A stretch of DNA of 64,000 nt from Psoroptes ovis. Taxonomy: Eukaryota > Arthropoda > Arachnida > Sarcoptiformes > Psoroptidae. The stretch lies in the NCBI GenBank assembly GCA_002943765.1, contig PQWQ01000014.1, positions 310,001 to 374,000 on the forward strand, given 5' to 3'. The notes below the pieces were generated by a model. It saw only the letters and a list, made by a program, of their open reading frames with translations, made no database searches and was not told where the DNA came from. Below, piece by piece: positions 13,401-25,395 of the stretch (positions are counted from its first letter, which is position 1; every line of letters starts with the position of its first letter). Made by a program: the position numbers and the translations under genes.

Positions 13401-14151
13401 GTATTGATACAATAATTGTTATTGGATTATTGGTAGCTAATTTTCTCAAACATTCCATAACAATTAATGCGGCTTCACTATCTAAACCAGTCGTTGGTTC
13501 ATCAACAAATAAAAATGCTGGTTTTGATTCAAATGCCATTAATTCTTGTGCAATGGCTACACGTCGTTGTTGTCCACCCGAACATTGATCAAATGGTGTT
13601 TTCAAAACTTTTGTTTCCAACATCAATTCTTCAATCGTTGATTCAATATGTGAGCGTGCTTTATGGCGATTTTCATATAAATTTTTAAAACAAAATGAAT
13701 AATAAAGTATTTCTTCGACAGTGAAACGTCCAAATATTATTTCATGTACTGATTGTGGTACAAAACTCACTAATGGTATTCGTTTATTACTGGTATACTG
13801 TGATACAATCATACGATTCAAATATATACCAGAATCAGATGATATATTTTTTTCTTTAACATTACCGGTTAAACATTTTATCAATGATGTTTTACCGGCA
13901 CCTGATGGTCCTAATAATGCATTTATACTATGATGTCGTACAAAACCATTTAAACGTTTCAATATTATTTTACGTTTTTTCATTTTATTCAAATTCAAAT
14001 TATAATTCCATTCATCAATTTCATATCGTAAATTTTTCCATAATAATGAAATCGGTTGTTGTTGTTGTTGTTGTTGCTGCTGCTGTTGTTGTTCATCATT
14101 ATTCGTTGGATCATTAATTGATGTTGATTTATCATCATTTATCGTCGTCAT
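9843..14151 (-). CDS. full-size ABCG-type transporter (NBD-TMD-NBD-TMD)
   Basis: Four exons: 14151-13221, 13163-12684, 12619-10562 and 10444-9843, all junctions phase 1; 1356 residues. N-terminus has 12 Gln. NBD1: Walker A GPSGAGKT (81-88), signature CSGGQQRR, Walker B FLFVDEPTTGLDS. TMD1 follows with the ABCG motif NEHKNGWYS. NBD2: Walker A GPSGSGKTT (about 779), signature CSGGQRKR, Walker B LICIDEPTSGLDS. TMD2 has SEHRNGWYS. The 2058-nt third exon runs without a stop from TMD1 through the linker and all of NBD2, so the fusion is not an artefact of joining exons. Each half has the order usual in the white/ABCG subfamily, exporters or lipid/pigment-precursor transporters of plasma or organelle membranes. 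Substrate unknown. Animal ABCG proteins are normally half-size, which makes this unusual. Confidence 0.9.
10450..10489. repeat. 40-base poly(A) run inside ABCG intron 3
   Basis: Forty consecutive A on the plus strand, i.e. poly(T) in the polypyrimidine tract of the 117-bp intron 10445-10561, only three bases from the acceptor. It is read as Phe in one frame and makes the intron stop-free. Confidence 0.95.
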
Positions 14152-16585
14152 TTTTTTATTTGTTTAACTTTTTGTTGCTTGAAATTGAAAATGAAAAAAA
14201 TTTGATATTTTTTGCACTAAAAAAAAATTCACACACAAAAAATTTATTTTTCACACACACAAAAAAAAAGAAAAATGCAAAATGCTGCAGGTTGAAATAA
14301 TTTGAACGATGAAATATGAATATTGAAAAGAAAAAAATAGAGACACAAAATGAATTTATATATTCAAAATATGTATTTTCAGATAAAAACAAAGGTTATT
14401 CGGTATTCATTTATTTGATTGGAATTTCACTTGTTTACTATTTTTGTTTTTTTGGAAGAAAAATTTTATCACAAAACATTGACAGTTTTTTTTTCTGTTT
14501 TTTAGTAGATAATCGATGGATGAAAATAAAAAACTTGTAATGAAGATAATAATAATAATTATAACGATTGTTTTTTCCTTCGGTTCACTTTAAGAAATAC
14601 TACACTAATTAAAATTCATATTTAATCATTATTTTCAGTTATTTTTATAATCATCGTTATCATCGTTAAATATGGCATATACAAAGATGATCGATAAATA
14701 TTTGCAAGATTTAATTTTTTTTTGAATTTTATTGCTTCTTCAATCTTTTTTCTTTGTCTCGAATTCAATCTGTATGTATATTTTTGATTATATTTTTCTT
14801 CAAACGATGATATTTATCTATTTATATGTGTGTTTATGCATATGATTTTTGTTTATATGTTGTTGTTGTCGTCGTTGGTCATGTATGTATCTTTTTTTTT
14901 TTTTTTGAATTTTCACCGAAATAATCAAATGATTATCTGACATTTATGCGCGTAATGTATTTTGTTGTTGTTGTTGTCGTCGTCGTGTTTTGGTTTGTTT
15001 GTCTGCGTGCATGTGAATATGTTTGCGTATGCAAATATATATGTCTCATATAAACATGGTTATTTGATGATGATTTTTTTTTTTTTGATAAAATTATGGA
15101 CACCAAAATTCAAATCTAACATGTGTATTATTGTTGCTGTTGCTGTCGTTGTTGTTGATATCACTAATATTAAGGTTGTTAACCACTTATACATTTAACA
15201 ACAAATAGAAACACACATAGAAATTGAAATTGGTCATTTTTTTATTATTATTGAATACCATATGTATGTGTGCTGGTGCTGTTGAATCATCATCATCATC
15301 ACAAATATAAAAATTATCATTTTCAACTTCAACTTTTACCCATAACCATTTACCAATATGTATGTCGATATATGTCGAATGTACTTTACGCCCCTCTCAA
15401 ATATATCATCAGATATTTATTCAATAAATATTGGAAAATCAAAGAGAGAAAAAAAAATAAAATTTAAATTGAAATATTTTTTTTTTTTTTTTTTTTTTTG
15501 AGAAAAGATATCTAAAATAAATTTGAAAAAAAAACGATTTACTCCGCCTTTAATCGGAAATAGATTTTCTGGATTTTCATATTTATCATCATTATTACTA
15601 TTATTATTATTATTATTATCTATTTTCAGTAAGCAACAGCAGCAACAACAACAAGATGATGATGATGATCATCATCATCATCAACAACATTACGCACACA
15701 TGTACAGATACATACGTGAACATACAAATGAAATTATTTATTAAAAAGTAAAGTTTCATAGAGTGGAGAAACTAAGAAAAGATACAAAAAAATGCCTAGA
15801 AGATAATATAACAAGTAAAATATCAGTCAAAATACGAATCGAATCATGATGATGATAAAATTGTATACCTTAAACGTTAAATCCTTGATCATCAGGTTTT
15901 TTTTTCAAGCTATTTCTAGTTTTTTTCCTTTTTTTAATTTTACCTGGTTTTTTTTTCCTTCAAAAATTTTCTTGTACTTTTGCATGTAATAATCCTAACT
16001 TGTACATGGTAAAATGGTAGCCATTTCTCTGATAATTTCTTCGATATGTGTGCGAGTATGTTTTGGTATATATGTTTGTATGTGATTATGATCACGAAAT
16101 GGGTAAATAATGAGAATTCTCTGGACAAAAAAGTGTAAACTAAAAGCAATTTTGCTTTCTCTTCGCTTTAGCAAAAAAAAAAAAAAAATGGTGATTTGAC
16201 AAGATTTAAATATTTCCCCCAATTTTGTTTGGTCGTTTGGTTGTTGAATAATATGTATTGAAAGGTTTCGATGGAATTTTTGTCAAATTTTTTTTTTCAT
16301 TTTGTTTTCTCAAGAAAAAATAAATGACTTTGGATTGAAATTTGTCTGAGAATTTTCTTCATTTCATTTCATTTTATAATTGAAAAACTTATTGTTGAAC
16401 ATTTTTCATTTCATTTTTTTTCTTGTCAATTTATTTTATTTTCTTTTTATTATTCGGAATTATTTTTGTTATTGTTGTTTGTTTGACTGTTTTGTTTGCA
16501 TATTGTTTACAATTGAATTGAAAATTTCAAATCAATTTCCCATTTGATAATATATAGACATGTAATAAAAACATATTTACATATA
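14152..16585. other. gene-free stretch upstream of the ABCG gene
   Basis: Probably the ABCG promoter and 5' UTR, then about 2.4 kb of AT-rich, low-complexity DNA. It has GTT/GTC runs (near 14860 and 14960), poly(T) at about 15478-15499 and a CAA/GAT/CAT microsatellite block near 15626-15690. An open frame through that block (15523-15744) is a translated microsatellite, not a convincing gene. Confidence 0.55.
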
Positions 16586-16666
16586 TTAGGTTGTCCAAAA
16601 AGTTCATTCCGCTTAATCAATGGGAGTTGCTCATGTAAATTGGCCAAAACTTTCCGGAAAGCCTAA
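16586..16666 (+). mobile_element. mariner-type MITE, copy 1
   Basis: 81 bp with inverted ends TTAGGTTGTCCAAAAAGTT and the reverse complement of CTTTCCGGAAAGCCTAA, flanked by TA on both sides (16584-16585, 16667-16668). The interior matches copies 2-4 below. The TTAGGTTGTCC terminus and TA duplication are those of mariner transposons. No coding capacity. Confidence 0.88.
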
Positions 16667-17042
16667 TATATTTTTATTTTTAAAAGTTTAGCTAAGGAAA
16701 ATAATGAAATATAAAAAAAATGAAATGATATGATTCGGTATTTCTTTTCTTTTTCTCATCATTTTATTATTATTATTCAAAACAATTTAAATTGATATTC
16801 TTCAACAGGAAAAAAATAAAAATAAATTATGGAAGAAACTAAATTTTTATTTCCAAGATGCACCTTAAACAAATCAATTCCTATTTCGATTACGATTGCT
16901 ATTTGATTGAGTTTCGCGATTTCGATTGTTGTTTCTATTATTATTATTATCATTGAAATTATCCGATGTTTCACGATCATTGCTATTTCCACGATTATTA
17001 TTTCGCCTATTATTATTATTAGAATTATCTGATGTATCGCGA
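16667..17042. other. lipase 3 downstream region with out-of-frame Asn-rich repeats
   Basis: Bases about 16880-17042, read on the minus strand, continue the GNSNDR(E/D)-TSDN repeat of the lipase 3 tail in a different frame, after the in-frame TGA at 17043-17045. They would be 3' UTR of the present gene. Bases 16667-16870 hold nothing I recognise. Confidence 0.6.
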
Positions 17043-18984
17043 TCATTGCTGTTTCCGTCTATTGTTACTATTATTATTATTATTAAAATTATCTGTTTGT
17101 TCTCGATCATTGCTATTTCCACGATTATTATTATTTCGTCTATTATTATTTTTACCAGTATTAGTAGCAGTAAAACGTGTTACATCTTTTCCAGTAATTT
17201 CAACTGGTCCATTTCTATCTCTTAGTACCGATGACATTGATTTGCGAAAGCTGTGCCAAAATTATTGAAATTGATTTTGAACAATAAAAAAAAAACAGGA
17301 AAATTCACAAAAAACAAATAAACAAACCTTTCATTATAACCATTCATATAGTTGAATTGTATTTCATTAACTGTCATACGTTGTCGTTCAACCATTCCTG
17401 AAGCGCCTGGAATTACTGAAACAACTTTAGATATTGTTGTTGCAGCTTCATTCGGTAATATTCTATTGGTGAATGTAGCATCAACTGCTTCGACACGACC
17501 GATCGTTTTTTTCAATTTCAGCAAATGTGTGTATTCTTTGTTCGGTTCAAATCTGCGATCAATGAAGACTTCTTCATTGAAATCTGAACGCAAACTTCCA
17601 CTGACATTCAAATATAAACGTGCATTTACAGTTCTGAAATCATTGCCAGTACGAATCTGCATGATGATGATATCAGCAATAACATTTAAGAAATGGATTA
17701 ACGATGAAAATAAAAGGTTGCAAAAAAAAATAAATAATTTTCTTTACCTTGATTTGATAGAAAAAATAGGAATATGGTTCTTCTTTTTTAGTGTCAATAT
17801 AATAAACAATCGGTCTTTCCCAATTGGGTGATAATTTTTGATCTTGCCACCAACCATACTATCTACCGAATGGTTTGCAATCTTCACTATTGTCTCTGCA
17901 GGTGCCACAACGTCCTGCTTCATATGCCTTATAATCTTGACAAGCGTATGCCATTGATTCAAAATCATCGTCTCTTTCTTCATCATATTCAATTAAACGA
18001 TAAACAAATAGATGTGAACATGCAACCGTATCTTGTATTCCTTCATAAAATCCTTTATTCAATGGTGCTGTTATTCCCTGAATCGGTTGGCATCCAGGTT
18101 GTGTTTCACCACCATTTGGAAAGAAATTATAATGACCGGCAGGTTTAAGAGTACCGAAACCATCAAGTACATTTACTCCACCGTTCGTATGAACGGATAA
18201 TACTAATTTTGCATCACTTGGATTAAGTCGATTTTGCTCGCTAACATCATTAAATGCTGGTCCGGCTGGGTCTAATGCAATTATCAATCGTAGTTTTTGT
18301 TGTTTCATATGTTTTCCAGTGAAGCCACAAATTTGTCCTCCCAAACTATGTCCCATGACTGTATAATGATCATTATTCGTATTATAAACATTATTCAATT
18401 TTTCTATGAAACGTGCTATTATTGCTCCAACTAATCGTGTATTTGCTGATGCTTGCAAATAATTAATTTGTTTCGTGCCTCCACGCCAATCGACAACAAT
18501 TACATTCATTGTGCAAGGTTTCAAGCGTAAAATAAGATCTTTTACATCACCCATCCAATTAAATTGATCATAATTATCTAGAAAACCATGTATAACAAAA
18601 ATTGTCCGTTTTTTTGGGTCATAATTAATTCTTCTTATTTCATTTTCCGTTGCATTATATCTTAAGATTGTCGGATTAAAACGATCTTTACATGAGAATG
18701 CATGGAATTTAACGTTTATTTTTTCTGGTGAATCAGGATAATGTCCAACAGCATTAGCTAATTTGCTACTTAAACTTAATTGTGCCTTCTCATAACAGCC
18801 ATATTCACCATAGCATTTTTGATCTTTTTTTTTTGAATTGAAAAAATAGGGAAAACCAAAATTATTATTTGATAAAAATACAACAAAAAATTCAAAGAAA
18901 AAATTTACCCCTTTGTCTTTGACATTCAATACGACTTAGCTGTAAAATAAATAATAAACCAATTATTTGCCTAATTAATAACAT
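17043..18984 (-). pseudogene. pancreatic-type lipase paralogue 3, in-frame TAG and frameshifted tail
   Basis: Exons 18984-18909 (signal peptide, MLLIRQIIGLLFILQL), 18823-17748, 17656-17328 and 17250-17043, with the same junction phases (1, 0, 2) as lipase 2. Triad motifs GHSLGGQ, LDPAGPAF and CSH are intact. At 17861-17859 a TAG replaces the Trp codon of the family motif PFGRWFDYW; the frame then continues normally to the donor and through two more exons, ending the PLAT-like domain with NYMNGYNER. The last exon encodes an Asn-rich tandem-repeat tail that stops at a TGA after an apparent 2-base loss. Either a recently acquired nonsense mutation, a polymorphic null or a sequence error; an unbroken gene is also possible if TAG is wrong. 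Separated from lipases 1 and 2 by the ABCG gene. Confidence 0.82.
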
Positions 18985-21900
18985 TGTATATTTGTTAAAA
19001 ATCAATAAATCAATTTTTTCAAAGATTCAATGGTGTAACCTCGAAAATGTAGTCCTTTATGCTTTTTTCAATGAAGTTTTTATAATCAATGAGAAAAAAA
19101 AATTAAAAAAAATCAATGACAATGACAAACAGTTGGAAGCAAAAACCAAATTGATTGAAAAAAAAAATTGATTCAATTTATCAATTTTCATTATCAAATC
19201 AATGAATAGTTCAATGATAAATTAATTTTTTGGGTTAAAGTACAAAATATTCATTGAGAAAAAAAAAATGTAAAATGCAAACTTTTATCAAATTGTTTTC
19301 ATCGTATATTGGCATTGAATTATTTATCGATTTTTTTTTTAGTGCACCCGTTTATTTTTTATTTTTTTTTTTGCTTTGTTTTTGTTATTTCATCAAATTC
19401 AATCAATGAATTCATCATCATCATTCGAATTGATAGATGTGTTTTATCTGTCAAAGTAAATCCAATGTTATTGATTATATTTGATGATCGTTTTATTTGT
19501 CTGAAAAAGAAAATATTAATTGAATAATAAAATAGAGTAGAAAATGAAAAAATTTTTATTGATTTCAGGACAATCTTTGAACCTTTTTTGTTCATTTGTT
19601 CAGGGTGAACGAAATTTTATCGGGGAAAAAAAATTTTCAAAAACAAAAAATTACCTTATAAACAAAATTCAATTTGGCCTCTGTTTTGATGGCCAAGTTG
19701 CATTCGATTGCATTTTGATTTTTGAAATGAAAATTTGTGTTTTCGAAAAATTCAAACGTGATTTCAAACAGGATTTTTATATATTCAATTTATAATTATA
19801 TAATTTAGGCTAAAAATATTTCATTAAATGATCGTTTAATGACCATGGTTCAATTTTTTGATAATTTCATTTTAAATTTTTATTTTTGTTATTGAATTTT
19901 TTTTTCTCATTCGCCAATTTTTCAATGATCAAAACATTTACCAATAAAAATGTGCTTTATTTGACATTTTCGTTTTTGACAAACAAACAAGGTTTAATCA
20001 TCATGAATTTTTCGTTTCAATCATGAATATTAAATGAAGAAAATGAAAAATCTTTAAATTAAATAAACACTGATAATTTGCGAAAAAAAATTTCGGAAAT
20101 TCAAGGTCAAATCAAAAATTTTCGCTTCGATAATGGAATCAGTCGAAAATGAAAAAAAATTTTCCATTTTCAAATGATTAATTCATAAGAAATGAATTTG
20201 TTGATGGAATCAAAAAAATAAAAAAATTATTTTATTTTCCATCATAAGAATTTCCATTTATTCTATCATTTTTGTTTATCATTATGAAATAAAGAAAAAA
20301 AAATTTCATTTTTTAAAATCATTTTCAATTTTTAAAATGAAATACATTAAAGTATAATATGTTTTCAAAGAGAAACAAAAGTTATTAGCATCATCATTAG
20401 TCAAAAAAAAAAAATTTCTTTTATCATAAAACAATTAAAATTTTCTTTCATAATTCTTCAACGAAAAAAACATCAACTTTCAATGGAGGGCAATGCATCC
20501 ATTCATCCTTAATAATGATGATGATTTTTTCCTCCCCCTTTATTTATCATTTCATTGCAAAACGAAAAATTATCTCAGTCAAGTGTATCATTCATTCTAT
20601 CTTCTTGAATCAGCACTTGGATGCAAAGAAAATGAAAAACAATATTCAAGACAAAGTATTCTTGACACTGATGTTGTAGTCATTTTGGCCGCGCCGTAAT
20701 ATTATCTTTTTTGCTTTTTTCTTTTAATTTTCAAATCAACATTTATTTTCGCTGTCATCGTTGCTATGGGTTTTTCGACCTTCATCAACGTTTGAGAAAA
20801 AATTTTTCTTTTTTAAATTAAAAATGAAAAATGGTAGACAAATAGTTAATTGAATATAATGCTTTGGAATCACATGTGACAACAACAACAACAACAACAA
20901 TAATAATAATAATGATCAAAATGGTAAAAAAAATTGAAATTCTCTTCGGAAAATTTCAGGAACACACAATAATTCCTTGATTTTTTTTAATTAAAAGAAT
21001 TTTTTTTTCACTCTCGAAGACCTCATGAATTTCAAACCACAAGTATATAATTTTTTTTACACTTTTTCCTATGAGAAAAATGTGAGACGAAAATTATTAG
21101 CCATTATTTCTACGCACACAAGAATTTCAAGATTCTGTCTTAAAGAAAACAACAACAACAACAAAAATAGCAAAAAATTCCAAAAGATTCTGCGTGAATT
21201 CCAAAATTTTCACAATTTTGATTCTGAAATTTTTTTTTTTTCATTTCATTTGATTCTCGTATTTCAACAAATCTATCCACATTTTGATTCAAATCTCGAG
21301 GGTGTCTACACACTCATTCATACGATTGATTAATTTGTTCAAAAAAAAAAAAAAAAACAATTCAAGTTGTTGTGAAGTATTTAATTCAAAAAAAAAAAAA
21401 AAAAAAAAGAATCAAAAGAATTAATTTCATTGAAAATAAATGAATGATTCTCTTTTTTCATTTCACATTTTTTCACGTTTAATTTGTGATGAATAAGCCA
21501 TATAAAAATTGATTCTTTACAACTTTAGAATACTTACAATACTAATAATATTGACAACAACGATGATGAAATTTGTTCTCATTTCTTTATTTTTCCACAG
21601 AAAATTTCTTAATCGATTCTTTTTCTTTTTTTTTCTTCGAAAATAAATAAATTTGATATTGTTCAATGTGATTGATTAAATGATTAAATTTTTATTGATT
21701 GATTGAATTTCTTGTCACATACAACAACATTAAATGTCATGAATTAAACGGTAAATGTTGAAATTAATTTTTTTTTTGTATTCAAAATCTTGAATAAAAA
21801 ATAAAAATGTACAAATTACAATCAATAATAATAATATTATTGAGTTTTAATTTGAATTTATATAAATGTTCATTTTTTTTTCCATGATAATTTTAATTCA

Positions 21901-22771
21901 AATTAAATTGGTCAGAAAAAAAAATTCATCCTATCACGAATAATCATACACAATCGTGACAAATGTTCATTCGTCAACAATGAATACGAATGAATTTAAA
22001 ATTTGTATGAATTTTTTTTTCGTTTGTTTGTTTGTACTATGTTCTTGCGTAAATTAAATCAAATAATAATTCTCAAATAAAGACAAGTAAAATTCAAACA
22101 AATTTTCATTATTATTTAATGATATCAAATTTTTTTATTTAATAAGAAAATTGATAAATAAATCAAATTTCATGCATGACATTAATTCATTACAAATTAT
22201 ACCAACAGGAAAAAACAAATCATAATTAGAATGAAGTTGTTGTTTGTTTTTTTTCGATTTAAAAATTTATTACCATATATCACCATATTTTTTTCTGATC
22301 ATTAAATCAGTTGAAAAAAAACAAAAACAATTGTAAATATAATGATTTGTTTTTATTGATTTTGTTCTTTATTTTTTCTTCTTATTGTTGTTTTTGTCAT
22401 TATCATCATCACATTCAAACATAACAATCATCATCATCATCATCGTCGAAATTGCAATTTCATTTTCAATTAATGACAATTCATAATATGATTGTTGATA
22501 TAATTGAAAAAAAAAATGAAATGAAGTAGAATTGATATTGATCAAATCGATCAATTAACATTGAAAAGAAGCAAAATTGAGAAGCGAAATAAAAGAAAAT
22601 TGGTACCTTTTCTTTCCTTACTGTCGCCCAACACATATTCAAATGCAAAATAGAAATAAAAAAAATGGAAATTTCATTTCATTAAATCTTTGAATTATTC
22701 TCATTTTTGATAATTGTCGTTTAGAACTAAAAGAAAAAAAAACAAAATTTTGATATAAATATTCTAATGTA
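18985..22771. other. gene-free stretch
   Basis: Nearly 3.8 kb of AT-rich DNA with poly(A)/(T) runs (e.g. 21342-21356, 21390-21408) and a CAA/TAA microsatellite at 20881-20911. Open frames here (e.g. 21025-21333) are biased to Phe/Ile/Asn/Lys and have no domain or conserved motif. The lipase 3 promoter should be at the left edge. Confidence 0.5.
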
Positions 22772-22851
22772 TTAGGTTGTCCGAAAAGTTTTGGCCGATT
22801 TTCATGAGCAACTTTATTGATTAAGCAAAATGAACTTTTCGGACAATCTAA
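22772..22851 (-). mobile_element. mariner-type MITE, copy 2
   Basis: 80 bp, TTAGGTTGTCCGAAAAGTTT at the left end and a near-perfect inverted copy at the right end (TCGGACAATCTAA), TA flanking. It is the reverse orientation of copy 1: GGCCGATTTTCATGAGCAAC near its left end corresponds to the right half of copy 1. Confidence 0.9.
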
Positions 22852-25395
22852 TGTATTTTTCATTTTCAAAAGTGAAAAATAAATGAAATGAAATGAAATT
22901 AAATCATTTTTTTTCCTTCTCCTCATTATTATTCTTATTTTTATTCATCATAAATAGACACAGATACACATAGCTATTAAAAGAAAAATTCCATTTGCCA
23001 TTTTCGATCCAAAAAAAAAAAATTTCCAAGAATTTTTTTCGTTTTGTTTTGTCAATACAAACTTAAGCACTATCATCAATTATCAATATTTATTTTATTG
23101 TATTTCCAATAATTACGACTATATTATAAATGTACAGTAATGTTGAAAAAAAAATTCAATTTATTTTTTTTTTTTTTTTGTGTATTTTTTAATACCAACA
23201 TTAAAAATCAAATTTGTCTTATGGAATTTTTTCTTTTTGTTTTGTTTTGCTCAAATTCAAAAAAAAAAAAAAAAAAAATTCAGTAGAACTAATTTTTGAA
23301 TAATAATGTAAGAAAATGTAAGATGGAAAAACATTCATACGAAATAGTGTCATCATTATAAATTCAACAAATATTCAACAAATAAAAATACGAAAAAATA
23401 CGAAAAAAAATACAAATCTGTTCACATTGAAGCTTTGAAAAATTTCAAATCTATCCAATTTCATGGAAAAAAATGATTTTTAGGATTAGAAAAATGAGAG
23501 CAAAAACGAAAAAACGTAATTTTCAAACGAATTGAACCATAAAAATATTGATGAAAATTGCCTTACTTGATTCTCATTCACTATGTATATTCTGTTACAT
23601 TTCATTTTTTGAATATATTCAAAGATCACAAGTCAAATAGTAAGTTAATATCATATTTTAATGTTTTAGTGGCAGAATCAATGACAACAACAACGACAAC
23701 AACATCATTGATTATTGAATTTTGTCTGGTTTATTTTCACTTTTAGTCTGAACGAAAGAAATAAAAAAAAACTTGAAAACATATTCAAATGATTCAAATA
23801 TTGAAAAAAATATATACTGACACAAAAAGTTATGTACTTGAAATTTCAAATTTTAAATTTTCAAAACGAAATTTGTCGACATTTTTTTTTTCTTTGAAAT
23901 ATGAATGTGAAATGAATCGATATTATAATAGCATTTGAATCATTTTTTTTTTTTTTTTTTGAATAAACATTTAAATGATTCATGATGCATGAATGAGCTC
24001 CACTTATTTTCCTCACGGTTATTCTGTTAAGCAATAATGTTTCCTTGAAATTCAATTTATTCATTGACATTGAATCGTAAGCAAGCAAAATATTGGCACA
24101 AAACAACCTTATTATATCCTTTAATTCCTATACAAATAATTTTTTTGAAGAATTTGTCCGAATTATTTCGATTGTTTTTTATTCTTTTTGATTGATTCAA
24201 ACATAAGTTGTGTGTGGTTGTGTGCATATATTGTTCCAATTGAAATTGATGAGAAATAAGAGCAGAGAATTTCAATTTCCATCTCATTATCATTTTGGAA
24301 TTACTTTTTATTCCAATTTCCAATTAAATTGCGCAAAAATGAAAATTATCATTATTTGATTGATGTAATTTTGTTTTTTCTATTATTCAATTTTGATTAT
24401 TGTCAGCTTTTTTTTTTGTTTTGTTTAATTGATTATCTTTTGAATGTCAGTACAAATTGTGTTTGAGTGTTTGTATTTGGTGTTGTTTGTATGAATTATA
24501 TTGAATAACAAAAATTTTTTTCGGAATTAATTTCTAGATAATGTAAACACATGCACCAACAAACACACTTTTACAGAAAAAAATCAACAATAAATAACGA
24601 CAACAATGAAAAATGAATATTAACGATATTAAATTATTCGATTATTTATTTATTGTCATTTATTGTTGTTTTTTGCTTTTATTCTCATTCTGCCATTGTA
24701 AGCTTATAGAAATCAGATTTAAACAACAATTAATGATTATTGAATGCTAATACTAATAATAATCATGATGAAGAATGATGATGATAAAACAAATTAATAA
24801 AATTTTTTTTTCTCCTTAAGCATTATTACTTATGCAATGATTAATTGATTTTGAATTAGAATTCCGATTTTTTTTCTGAATATTTTTCTCATTTCATTAC
24901 TATCATTTTTTTTTCTCGTGACATAGATTTGTGTCTAATTTGTTATATGAAAAATTTTCATTATTTTTGAATAATTTAAACAATAAATAATCATGTCATT
25001 GACCTTTGATCATTTAATATTATTGATACAATTATGGTCATCAAAAAAAAACATAGCCATTATCAACAACCAATACAACATCATCATCATCATCATTATT
25101 AATGCATGAAGGAAACATAATGTACTATGCATAACCATTATAATGAATATCCTGCAGTAAATATATCGATCAAAATATAATAGAACATTCATTTTTTTAA
25201 AATAAATATTTTCATCATCGTCATCATTGACAGCAACAACAACACTGTCATTATTAGATTATAATAATAATAATCAACAACTTGGTAATTTACATGACCA
25301 ATAACAATCAAATCATATCAACAACAAGATACAAATAATGATAATAATGATTGAATATTATTATTATTGTCACCAAAATTGCAGCTGTTAATGAT
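22852..25395. other. gene-free stretch upstream of the GPCR
   Basis: AT-rich, low-complexity sequence with no recognisable gene. Since TTGCAG at 25377-25382 looks like a splice acceptor just before the first GPCR ATG, one or more 5' exons may lie here, but I cannot place them. Confidence 0.5.

Noticed and set aside
15523..15744. Open frame with runs of Leu, Gln, Asp and His
   Set aside because: Each run is a translated trinucleotide microsatellite; no domain, no splice partner.
16926..17268. Two plus-strand open frames of about 80-100 residues rich in Leu, Ile and Ser
   Set aside because: They are the reverse complement of the Asn-rich lipase 3 tail (AAT repeats read as ATT).
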